Below, one piece after another: positions 33,001 to 43,600 of a DNA stretch of 49,652 nucleotides (positions are counted from its first letter, which is position 1; each line of letters starts with the position of its first letter). A program made the position numbers and the translations under genes. The notes under the pieces were generated by a model. That model was not told the origin of the DNA. It saw only the letters and a list, made by a program, of their open reading frames with translations, and did not search any database. The DNA is from Micractinium sp. NFX-FRZ (taxonomy: Eukaryota; Chlorophyta; Trebouxiophyceae; Chlorellales; Chlorellaceae), in assembly GCA_029339195.1 (NCBI GenBank), contig JAPTJF010000457.1, positions 1 through 49,652 on the forward strand, read 5' to 3'.

Positions 33001-36000
33001 GGCTGGTCTCGGGCTCTGGGGCGCTAGCTGGTGAGAACACGCTGACGTCCACCTGGGCGCCAAATGGGCCTGCAGTCCATGCATTGAAGACCTCGAAGTG
33101 ATAGAAGGATGGGATGACACACGGGAGAGGGATGGGGAGGGAGAGGGGGATGCCCATTCAGGGCAGTTAATAGATGGGGACTCAGGCTCCCCGCCCCTCC
33201 ATCTGGGCCCAGCTTCTCGGCAGCTGCCCCAGCCACAAGCCCTCAAACCCCGCACCCTGCTATCCCCCCGCCCATGCTGGAAACTTCCCACCAAGCGCAC
33301 CAGCGTCAAGTTTCTCTGGGGCGGCCCCAGCAGCATATGGAGCCAGCTCAACCTGTTCCCCACTCAGGCGACCCACGGTGGCCGCTGGGCCGGCGGGAAG
33401 CACCTGCAGTGGGAGCGGGGGGTGGGCTGGTTGCGGGTTGAGAGGAGAAAACTCATGTAGGGGCAAAAGGCTGCCAGGCAGCAAAGCAATGCGGGTGGCA
33501 AAGCGGTGCAAGGGGGCTGACTGCGCAGAGGGTGTGAAGGTTCTTTTACATCGCCACATCAACGCCTCCTGCAGGCCTCTCCGGGCCTGCTTGCCAGAAA
33601 GGCAAGGGCAGCCCTGCACCTGCCCCCAGCCCCCAACTGCTCTTTTCTCTTGTCCATATGAAGCACGACTGCTGCTGCACTTGCCTTCAGGGCCTCGTCG
33701 GCCTGGGCATCCCGCTGCACATAGGCGGCGGGGTCCCGCGGGCTGCACAGGAGCAGTCGTGGGTAGCAGGCAGTTCAGCTGATGGTCACGCACAAACACT
33801 GATCAGTGCTACATCCAAAGCTGGACCAAAGGGATGGGAAAGACGGTGAGAAGCAGCGCGCAGGCAAGCAGAAACGGCAGGCATGGGAGCCCGCTGGCGG
33901 GCGGGCCTCCAGATGCAGCCGCTTAAGACCCAGCCTCCACCCCCTCTTCCCCCCAGACCCTGACCCTGAAACCAGCTGTGTCAGCATTTCGGCAGTCGGT
34001 AGTACACAACAACGCAACGCTGCACCCACCTGAACACGGAGATGTCCTGCGCCTGGGAGAAGGCGCCTGCCGGCAGCAGCGGCTCAGAGCGCACAGGCTG
34101 CGGCCCGGCGGCGCCGCCGGCGCCCTGCTCTGGCGGCGCGGACTGCGGCGCCTCCTCCTGCCCGGCGGGCGCCCGGAAGTACACACCCTCCTCAACACGC
34201 TCTGAGGCCTGCTGGGCCTGCTGGGGCTGCGGCGGGAGCGAGGCCGCCGCTCCTGCGGGCCCCGCCGCCAGCCTCTGTGCTGGTGAGGGTGCACCGGGCA
34301 CAGCTGCCGCCGTCGCGTCCTCGGCCGCGCGCCGCCCCGCCGCCACGTCAGCGGCCGCCAGGCTCCGTCCCTTCCTCACATCCTCTGGTGACACCGGCCT
34401 TTCCAGCATGGCTGCCCCTGCTGGCCCCGGCTTTGCCACCTCCTGGGCAAGCTGCAGGCTGGCCTCCTCTGCCCCCGCCTCTGCCTCCGCCTCTGCCTCT
34501 GCCCCGCCCTCCAGGCCTGCTGCCGCGTGCGGCGCCCTGTGCAGGCGGGCCGCCGCCAGCTCAGCCTCACCCCCAATGTGAGTCATTCCAGTGGTGCCCC
34601 CCACGGCTGCCGCCGGCTGCTCAGCTGCCACCTGCCAGGTGCCAGCTGGCGGCGGCGGTGCCTCCTCGGCAGGCGGCCCGGCGGCGGTTGGGTGGGCGTA
34701 GGGGTGGGCCCAGGCCACAGCTGTGGCCAGCCGGCCGCGGGGGCTGTCGACTGAAGCGGGGCGGAAGGGCGCAACGTCCTCTGCCTCTGCCCGCTCCGCA
34801 GCCCGGACCTCGCGCGCCGTACCGGCCGCCGCCAGGCGGGCGGAAATTGCGGGTGGCGGCCGGGCGGTGGGGGAGGCGGTGGTGGGAGAAAAAGCGCCGG
34901 GCTCACCTGCGGTTGCGGGTGGGAGGGGCAGGGCAGGGAGGGAAGGAAACGGGGCGGTAGTCAAAGAGCGGAAGGTGCCTGCTCGTCTCCCACTCTCTCC
35001 GCATTCCCATGCGTCTGCTGCCGCGAATGCTGAGAAGCGTTCCCGCGCCCGTCCTGGCCTGCAAAGGCTCCCCAGCAGAGGCTCCCTGAGCAGGCCCCGC
35101 TGCAGCGTGCCCGGAGCAGGCAGCCCCTGCCCATTTGGCAAGTCGCTGTGCAGTGGAAGTCTGCATGCACTTCTGTCATCTGGGCCCAGCCCTCACGACA
35201 GCCTACACCCTACTCCCACCCCACCCCCGCGGGAGCTGGCTCACCTGCTGGCCGGTAGGGCTCTGCCGTCACACGGCGGGGCGCCGCCTGCACCGGCACC
35301 GGCTCCCCTGGCGCCGCTGCCGCTGCGGGCACAGCAGGTGCCGCCGTGACATGCCTGGGCTCAGGGGCGGGGGACAAGTGAGCCAGGGAAGCTGCGAGCG
35401 GGCCTTCCGAGGGCCTGGGAGCCACTTGGGCGGGCACCTCGGCCACAGCGGCCCGCTCTGGGGCACCCAGAAGACTGGCCACCGCCTGGCCCGCATGCAC
35501 GTGGCGCTCGCCAGTTGGGACCTGCGGGGCAGGGTGTCCAAGGGAGGGAAGGCAGTGCACGCGATTTTTTGCGTCACCGGGTTTGCACAAGAGAGTACAC
35601 GACCAAGCCATTGCCAGAACAAGGGGTCTTGAGAAGCTGATGGGATGTCAGGCGGCCTACCACCGACTGTCGACTTCAAAAGGCCAGAGGCCGCCTCGCG
35701 AGCTCAGCTCTCCACCGCATAGCCCAAGACCACACACACACCAACCTTCCCCCCCCACCTGCACCACGCGCGGGGACTCCGCTGCCGCCATGCCGCCGCC
35801 CAGGCCCTGCTCCCAGGCGGCGCCGAGGGGGCGGGGTGAGGCGGAGCGGGGAGAGGCGGTGCGGGGCGAGGCGGAGCGGGGGGAGCCGTGCATGGCAGAC
35901 GTGGAGGCGCGCTCGGCGGCGGAGCGCAGGCGGGCCAGCCGCTCTTTGGCTGACTCCAGCTCCGCCGCTGCTTGGTGGTCACGCCTGCACAGGGGAGGGG

Positions 36001-37183
36001 GGACGGGGAGGGGACAGGGCGGGGGGGACACGGTCAAGACGGTGTGTGTTTGGGGCTGCTTGGACCAAGTTTCGTGGAGGCACGGGAGGGGCCAGGGTGG
36101 CGCAGGTGGCAGCACGCTTCAGCAGAGCGGGCAGATGGCATTGCACGAGCCAACGCTGTGGCGACCGTCGGTGTGGGCTGGGGCAGGCCGCAGGCAGGCA
36201 GCACGGCAGGTGAGTCAGCGGCAGTGCAGGCGGAGTCTTGAGTGTACCGGCAGCATTTGCAGGCAACAGCCGGCAGTGATGGTGGACCGGCAGCAGTGCA
36301 TGTGAACCGGCAGCAGAGCGTGCAGCAAACTGCTGCAATGCAAGTAAGAGTGCCGTCCTGCCTGCCCACCTCGCCCGCCTCACCTAACTGGGCTTTGAGA
36401 GCCGCTCGCCAGGGGGGACTCCGCCTCCGCCAGCATGTGCGGGGCAGCTGCCGCCAGCGGGGCGGAAACCAGTGATGCGCCCGCCTCCAGGGGAGAAGAA
36501 GATGCCGCCAGCAGGCCGGCGCCTGCGGGTGACACCAGCACCGGCGTTGCCGGCACGGCGGGCGGGATGGGCGCCCTGCCAGCGGTGACGGCCACAGGGG
36601 CGGGGGACGCGGGGCCGACAGGTTCCCTTGGACTGCCGCCGCCGCCGTGCTCGCCCACCTCTCGCTCCTTCCTGCCTATCCCCAGTTTGGCCGCCAGCTT
36701 GCGGGTGCCCGACTTGAGCTTGGACATGCCGTGGGGGCTGTGGGCCTGCTGCTGCGAGGAGGCGGCGCCCCCAGGCCCCGCGGGCTGCGCGGCCTGCGGG
36801 ACGGGCGGCGGCTGCGGGGAAGGCGGGGCGGCGGGCAGGGAGGGAGGCTCGTGAGCGGGCAGGCAGGTGGGCAGGAGGAGCCGCACTTGAAGGTGCCTAA
36901 TCGCTCGCCTCCCTGGGCAACAGCGCTGCAAAGAAGGCGGGTGGAAGTGGCACAAGTGCAGCGGAGCAGGCGCTGCCTTGGGAGCCCTGCCCTGCCCTCT
37001 GCAGCGCTCTTGGAGCGATTCCTCTCACCTCCATGCCGACTCAATGCCTTGGGCCGCAGCAGGCGACCGGGAGGGGCTAAGTCTTGTCGCTAGGTTCTCT
37101 TCTTGTGTCTTTGCTGAACTTCGACGCTTCTTGAAATTGACTGGCGCAGAAGATGGCGGGTTTCGACTGCCAATCTGGGACAT
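21092..37183 (-). CDS. Giant LEA-like, acidic-repeat protein with two hydrophobic segments; family not recognised
   Basis: Exons: 37183-37029, 36925-36887, 36737-36384, 35984-35759, 35521-35245, 34906-34030, 33742-33685, 33403-33292, 33069-32996, 32668-32597, 32226-32134, 31899-30202, 29999-29238, 29037-28510, 28336-28136, 27661-27572, 27383-27081, 25348-25292, 25110-25011, 24822-24739, 24491-24229, 23902-23825, 23559-23461, 22967-22922, 22554-22486, 22213-22064, 21884-21738, 21603-21448, 21219-21092. Every phase matches: 2,431 residues, TGA. Residues 1-780 are Ala/Pro-rich with a short coiled coil (AAAELESAKERLARLRSAAE). About 800-1170 is an Ala/Lys/Glu/Thr amphipathic repeat (AKETAGQATGAATDKVAAAK) like group 3 LEA proteins. 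About 1170-1345 has six acidic repeats. 1346-1970 is Glu/Ala-rich. Two hydrophobic stretches follow (about 2000-2025, LAAGLAALLPVLFITL; 2033-2052, ALVTTGAIAAAFTAIAWVA), then an acidic tail. Stress protection or membrane-surface scaffolding is inferred. The 1.73-kb intron after 27081 could instead separate two genes. Confidence 0.65.
25349..27080. other. Long intron or intergenic gap in the LEA-like gene
   Basis: At 1,732 bases this gap exceeds any other intron in the gene. The flanking exons are both phase 0 and would join as GEIE-ELVLPATIT. No exon-like sequence with a motif was found on either strand; the longest frames (26178-27008 plus, 26053-26568 minus) are Pro/Ala/Arg-rich and look like chance openings. 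If the exon ending at 27081 is not spliced, the frame reads on to a stop at 27021, which would end a first gene there. A short tandem repeat lies at about 25750-25880. Confidence 0.5.
25750..25882. repeat. Degenerate 43-45-base tandem repeat, about 3 copies
   Basis: Units begin CCCAACACGG or TTTAGCACGA, contain GCGAGCAACTGG-like centres and GAGGCGCATCT, and end in CAGCAG or TGCAG. The third copy is diverged in its second half. They lie in the long intron of the LEA-like gene. Confidence 0.7.
27790..27820. repeat. (CAGCA)n pentanucleotide repeat
   Basis: About six CAGCA units lie in the intron between exons 28336-28136 and 27661-27572 of the LEA-like gene. Confidence 0.85.
30099..30155. repeat. 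(CAGCG/CAGCA)n pentanucleotide repeat
   Basis: About eleven 5-base units, CAGCG at both ends and CAGCA in the middle, lie in the intron between exons 31899-30202 and 29999-29238 of the LEA-like gene. A related CAGCA run is at 27790-27820, in another intron of the same gene. Confidence 0.9.
32727..32747. repeat. (AAAC)5 repeat
   Basis: Five AAAC units stand out as an A-rich patch in GC-rich DNA. They lie in the intron between exons 33069-32996 and 32668-32597 of the LEA-like gene. A run of C lies nearby at about 32467-32479. Confidence 0.9.
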
Positions 37184-37677
37184 TGGGGTTGCTGCAGAGA
37201 AATCCTCCTAGCTGGCAGGCCATGTAGGCAGTAGGCAGAGGCGGCTGTTCTCTTGCATACTACTTAGGCTTACTCCATTTCCAACGTGCTGATAGGGGCG
37301 TCACGTGATCGTGGGTGCCTGCGCTGCTCGGCTGCAGTTCAATGGGGTAACCCCAGGGAAGCCCAGGAGGCACCCACACTCAGGATCAACGCGACCAGGC
37401 CTGAGCTCTCGAGCGATTTACAAGGATGGGTGTGGGTGTTATGACATGGGATGCACACACAGAAACACTAACTCTCTTGAAAGAAAAAGAACGACGGACG
37501 AATGAAGCTTGATGAAGCAATGCAATGCAGGGGGGCCAGCAGCGCTGCGTGCCGGTTGCCGTCGTCGCCGGCTGCTGCGGCACAGCCTGCCGCTGCTCGG
37601 CACGGGGCAGCTGCTGGCTCTGAAAGATGTGAGCTGCCGTGCAACTATTCTCCTTGGTTTTCGATGTTATCAACGAC
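37184..37677. other. Intergenic, between HECT 3' end and LEA-like 5' end
   Basis: The two minus-strand genes are head to tail and about 490 bases apart. The segment holds the HECT 3' untranslated region and the promoter of the LEA-like gene. It has no coding motif. The part from 37400 to 37510 is AT-richer than its surroundings. Confidence 0.45.
37418..37422 (-). promoter_or_regulatory. Candidate poly(A) signal TGTAA
   Basis: TGTAA on the minus strand lies about 256 bases after the HECT gene stop. It is the standard green-algal poly(A) motif and sits in an AT-richer patch, so it is the best candidate in this gap. Confidence 0.5.
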
Positions 37678-40600
37678 TCACTGCACGGGGAGGGGAGGGA
37701 GGGCAGTAGGGTGGGGACAAGGTTCAGCATGAGGCGCGCAGCATTGGCAAGCGGGGTGTTTTGGCCCAGGCAGCTGCACGAGTGGGACCAGAAAGCGCTG
37801 TGCCCCTGAGCCAGGCAGCCAGGCATTGCGCAGGCGGCAGGCAGCCAACTCACGGCGAAGCCAAAGCCCTCGCTGCCCTCGTGGATAGCCGTCATCAGCC
37901 GCTCCCTGCACGGGAAAGACGGGGCAGGCAGGCGAGACAGCGCGGAACGAAGGTTGGCAGCGGCAGGCGGTAGGGGGGCAGGCCTTCTGCCCTGCCACCC
38001 CTCCCTGTCCAGCCCCACCTTCTTCCAAGCTCCAAAGCTTCTGCGCCCCCTCCTGGACTCATCTGACCGTGTGTTTACTTGTACAAACCCAGCCCCAGCC
38101 AACCCCTTGGCCCTACCAGCCATACCAAGCCTGGCACCCCCTTAAAAACGCCTGGCACCCCCTTTCTTCTTTTTCACACCTCAGCTGGTCCTTGCTCTCA
38201 TACTCGATCAAGTCCAGCTGGTTGAAGCACGTGTGGGCTGCACAAGGGAAAGGAATAAGCCAAGGGGAGGTTGAGGGGGACGACACAGCTGGTTGAAGCA
38301 GGTTCGTCCTGCAGGCCGAGGGGGAGGGATGCAGAGGAGGCGTGGTGCAATGACATGCAACGGCATGTGTGAAGGGGGTTGACGGGGCCAGCGCATGGAA
38401 GCCGGGACGGCTGCGGCCAAAGGGGGACGGGAGGTGGAGTGAGGTGATCCCCAGACGTTAGCATGGGCTTACTGCCCGCTGTCCCGCCGGCCCCCGGGGC
38501 CGCCCTGCCCCCGCTTGGACTGCCCCTCGCTCGCCCCCCCGCCCCCGCCCCTGCCACCCACCCGAGGGCAGGCGGTCGGTGTGGCCGTACGCCTTGTGTA
38601 TCTGGAACTTCTGGGGGCCGTGCACCCCCTGCAGCGCCTTAAAGCCGTCCAGGGGAACCTTGCTGGTGCCTGCGGGGTGGGGGGAGGCCGGGGCGGGGTG
38701 GAGGCGAGAGGTATGGATGGTTGAGTGGGATTGTGCACACGGTTCGTGCGTGGTTGTCTCCTTCGGGACCCCTTTCCGCCTTTTGAGCCCCCCTTGCTGC
38801 CATTTCATGCTGCAAATTGGCACCCCTGCAGTCGCCCGTCTGGTTTGTTCATCCCTCTCCCCACACTGGTGTTGGCACGCCGACCTCCTCTCACCCGTCA
38901 CGAACTGCACCAGCAGCGCCAGGTCCTGCTTGTCCATCTCCCGCACCAACTCCCAGAACCACTGGACCACGCGCGAGGCGGCGGTGAAGCCTGCAGGGCG
39001 GTGGGGGTGCAGTGGGGGGGTAGCCCGGGGGGTGGTTGGTTGTGTGAATGGGTGGGGAGCGTGGTTGGGGTTGGGGGGGGGCAGCGCGTGCGAGCGACGC
39101 CTCAGCATAGCAAAGCACGGCACACGGTGGCTCCAGCAGCTCGTGCGATTGACTCGCCCCACTGTCCCCTGTGTGCCTTCGTTCGGTCCTCGCCCACACA
39201 CCCCAACACCAGCTGTGGCCCCCCTACACTTCAATGCGAACGCCGCCCCCCTGCACTTTTGAGTGCAACAGCTCTGGAGCCATGCGGCACCCCACCCCCA
39301 CCCACCCCACCCACCCACCCGAGTACTCTGTCTGCGCCCTCAGGTCGTCCACGTCGATCTCGGGCAGCCCGCTGATCAGCAGCTCCAGCTCGTGGTCGGT
39401 GAAGATGCTGCACAGGGGGAGGACAGGGGTGGAAACAATGGGAGGTGGGCGGGCGCCCGGAAGAGGAGCGAGCAGGGCGAGAGGACAAGGCAACGGCATG
39501 CAGAGCGAGAGTGTTCTGGACGTAGCGCGCCTTATTACTGGCAGCGCCGGCAAGATCTCCCGCCCCAACTGCCACCCAATGCCACCCCAGCAGGCAGCCC
39601 CCAACAGGGTTTAGGGTTTCAGGGTAAACCCTCCCTGCCCCCAGCCCCCACCTGATGAGCTTGCGCGGCACTATGTCCCAGAAGCCCTTGAGGAAGGACT
39701 CGATCTGGGGGCGGATGGCGGTGGTCATGCGGTGGCGCGCCACAAGGTTGACGTACTCACGCTTGTTGGCGTTGGTGACCTGGGGCGGGGGGGGGGGCGG
39801 GAGGATGAGGAGCATGAGGCACGTGTTGTTGTTGGCGGTGCACGGCGCCTGGTGCGCCACCATCCGCCCACCCCCGCCCTCCCTCCTTCACCTGGTCCAA
39901 GCTCTGTGCCCATCCTTCGTTGTTCCCCAAAGCAGGCCCCCCGCCCCATCCGCTCCCCCCCCTACCCCACAGACTGCCCGCCCGCTCCCCCCTCCCCCCC
40001 TTCTCACACCCACCCACCTTGATGTCCTTCCCCCCGGGCTTCAGCTCCACCACGCTCCTCCTCCCAAAGTAGTCGGTCTCCTCGGCAAACGTCAGCTCCA
40101 GCACATCGGTGATGTCGTTGTCCAGCATCCACCTGGGGGAGGGGAAGGGGGGCCAGGGGGCAAAGAGGAGCAGGGATGAGATTCGAAGCAGGGGCCATAC
40201 ACGGGAGAGGCACGTGGGAGGCTGGTGCGAGAAGTGTGGCAGGGGAAACAAACGGGCGCAGCCTTGCTGTGCCCCGCCAAGCCATGCTAGCTCCTCCATG
40301 CAGCCCGACCCTCCACACGTCCACCCTGCTCCCTCCCTCACTTGAGGGTCCTGTAGAAGTCTGGGTCCACCGCCTCAATGTCCTCGTACGTCAGTTGCTG
40401 GGGGGGAGGCAGGCGGGGGAGGGAGGTAGGGAACCGGGGTGGTGTGGGAGTGGAGCGTGTGCGCTTGCATGAAGGGCGGGCATGCCTCCCCGACCATTCT
40501 TGCTCAGCTGCAGTACGAGCTGAGCAGCAAGCACCGCGGCTTCCTCCCCCACACTCAAGCAGCCCCTAGAGCCCCGCCCCTCGCGGCAGCCCTCACCACC

Positions 40601-43600
40601 ACCGGCACCCCCTCACCTGCCCCAGCACGTGCTTATAGAAGGAGCGTGTGAAGTGGGCGTCCACGTACTGCCCGTCGTACAGCGCCTGGCGACAGATGGG
40701 GGGGAGGGGGAGGCCAGCAAACGGGTGTGGGCGTGATGGGGCAAAGCAGCGGCGACGTTGGGGGGCACAGACAGCTGTTCAAGGCACTTCGCTTGCATGG
40801 TGCCAGTCTCAACAACCACACCAGACGCAACCCGCAGAATGCAGCTCAGCCTCACCTTGACTACCGCATGCCCCACCCTCCCCCCTTTCCCTAGGCACCC
40901 ATTCAACCCGTGCACCCTCTGCTCACCTTGCCCACCACGCGACATCCACGAAAACTGGAGCAGTGCACCTGCAGTCGGGGCCCCCACCCACCTACTCCGA
41001 AACACACACCAGCTGAGCATCTCACCTTGCCCACCACGCGCCCCACAAACTTGAAGAAGTCGAGGTGGTTGGTGCCCCGCGCCTCGTCGTTCTGGATGAC
41101 GCTGTTGGGGTTGGGCTGCGGTGGGGCACAAGGGGGGGTGGCAGAGGCAGGGGCAGGGGGAACGGAATGAGGTTTCGATCGACCGGAGAGGCAGAGGCAG
41201 AGGCAGAGGCAGAGACATGGATGTGATGCGGGGAGTTGCAGGCCCAGCCCTCGTCTGCTTCCCTCTGCAGGCCAGCCCACCCGCCCCCCTTTCTGAGCCT
41301 GCTCCCACCTGGAATGTGGTGCCCCCCTCGGGCACGGGCTGGAAGAGGGAGAACTGGGGGTTGAACATCTCGCGCGACATAACCTGGTACCACTCGCGCG
41401 TCACGCCGCCCGCATCCACTCCCTCCTCCCCGGTGAACACCACGCTGCATGGGGGGAGAGGGGAAGGCGGGTATCATGGTCAGGGGGAGCAGGGGCATCA
41501 GGGCTGGGAAGAGGCAGGCACGGGTTTGCAGGGGAGGTAGACGTAGGCAGGGGGCAAGTGGTCGTGCCTGCGAAATGCGCACCGCCTGCTCCAACTTCTA
41601 ACTGCACCCCACGTCATAGTGAGCACCAGCTGCGTGCCCCCTCCCTCCCTCCCTCTCTGAGGGAGAGCCCCCTCACTCACTTGAGCTTGGCCCTCATCTC
41701 GTCCGTGCTCCTCATCCTCAGCTGGTAGAAGGAGTCCTCAAACACGTGCTCACGCCGCACGTGCAGCCTGAGGGGAGGTGAAACACAGGTGAACAGGGGT
41801 GGAGTGAAAACAAGGGTGGTGTTGGCGAGGCAAGCGATTGTGGGAGACCTGTGCAATGTGGCACGACGAGCGGAAGCGGGACATGGAGGCAGGCATTGTA
41901 GGGGGCGGGAGGTGGAGGCTGGGCAGAAGCGGTGTAGCGCCTGGCACAGCGTGGTGGTCCGATGGTCCAGCCCCCCGTGGGTACTGCCCTGTACCGCCGC
42001 CCCTCCTCACCTCATGGTTCCGTACTGCGCCTGCGACTCGCTCTCCTTCACTTGCGTGCGGAAGAAGGCGCGCCTGCAGGACGAGGGAGGGATTGGGGCA
42101 GTAGTGCGGCAGCCGCGGCAGGCAGGGGATCAGCGCTGGCCCCGTGACAGGGGAGGCGGCGGCTGCTGCATCAGCCAGGTGGTGGCGCGCTGAGTAGCCG
42201 CCGGCTGCAGATACGCCACACACGAAACCTGGGCGTTGTGCTGCACGCTACGTGCGCACAAACCAAGGAAAACACAAAATTGATCACGATTTCCTCACTT
42301 GTTGTCAAAGTCCAGCAGGCGCGGCGCGCGCAGCAGCAGCGCCATGCTGGTGTTGAGCAGCGCGGGCTTGTGGTGCACCAGCGCGTTCACCAGCCGGCGG
42401 TGGCGCTCGGCAAACCGCATGAAGGACGGCTGCACTTGGGGACGGGGGCGAGAGGAGGGAAGGGAGGGGGCGGGGGATGTGGGGTGATACACAGGTGAGC
42501 GGGGGATTGGGGTGGCTGGAGCGCCGAGGGTGGGGCGGGACCATGGCATGCCAAGCACCTGTGCATGCCGCTCCTGCCCACCACTGCACCTGCGGCCCAC
42601 CGATAATAGCTTGCCCCCTGCCCCACCTTAACCCAATCCACATGTGTAGCACAACAGCACCTGCCACCTCGCCCACCTGGCTCTCTGCGGTGGGTGACGC
42701 TGCCGCCGCCTGGCTGCCGCTGCCCGCCCACGCGCCGCTCATGGCGCCGCTGAGCTGGGAGGCGGTGGGGGACTGCACGCCACCCAGGGTGGCGCCGTCC
42801 ATCGACATGCTGGCCAGCCGCTCGGCGCCGCCCGAGGAGGCGGGCCTGCAGGGGAAAATGTACGGAGACAAAGTGCATAGCGATTACGTTGTGAGGCCAG
42901 ATGATACACACCCCTTTGCGGAAGGAGGACGCCCCTGCCCTAGCAGCAAACAACCCCATCCTCTCCTCTTCCACCCCCGCCGCATCTTGTCCCTGTGCTT
43001 TCTGCCTAAAACATGGCCTGCATGCACGTGTGGATGAGACCATCCTCACCCCACCGCCCCTCTTGCGTGCCACTCGCCTGTCCGCCGCGCCCCCCTCCTC
43101 CGGCGGCGGCTTCAGCTTGGGCCGTATGTCTGCCAGCACAAAGAAGGCCTCCACCAGGGGCTGCACCTGGGCAGCACCCGGGGGCAGCACCTGCGGCAGC
43201 CGGGGGAGGAAAGAAAGGAACGTGGGGTGGGTAGGGGGTGGGTGGGGGGCAGGTGCCAGCCAGCCAGGCAGGGCATGAAGTGGGCTGCACCTGGGCGGGC
43301 TCAGGGCCGAGACAGAGGGGGTGGAGCAAGGGGCGGCACCTGAGTGAGGCAGGGCAGGGGAGCGGCTTGTGCGGCAGGTGGCAGGGCGGGCTGCCAGGGG
43401 CTGAGCTGTGAGCTGTGACGTATGTGTTGCCCTCCCTCACCTTTGTTGCCTCCGACTTGCTGGCCTTGAGGGACGCCTCCAGCTGGGTGGCCACCACGCT
43501 GCGGACCGGGGGCGGGGGAAGGAAAGGCGCAGGGGCAGTGGGTCAGCCGCTGTTCCTCAGCCAACCAGCCAGAGCAGTTTCTTGCTGGCTTTCAACCTGC

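Noticed and set aside
37386..37854. Reading the HECT protein on through EGFGFA into a long open tail
   Set aside because: A GTGAGT donor follows GFA directly, and the next acceptor places TGA at the conserved HECT end. The open tail is probably intron and 3' untranslated sequence.
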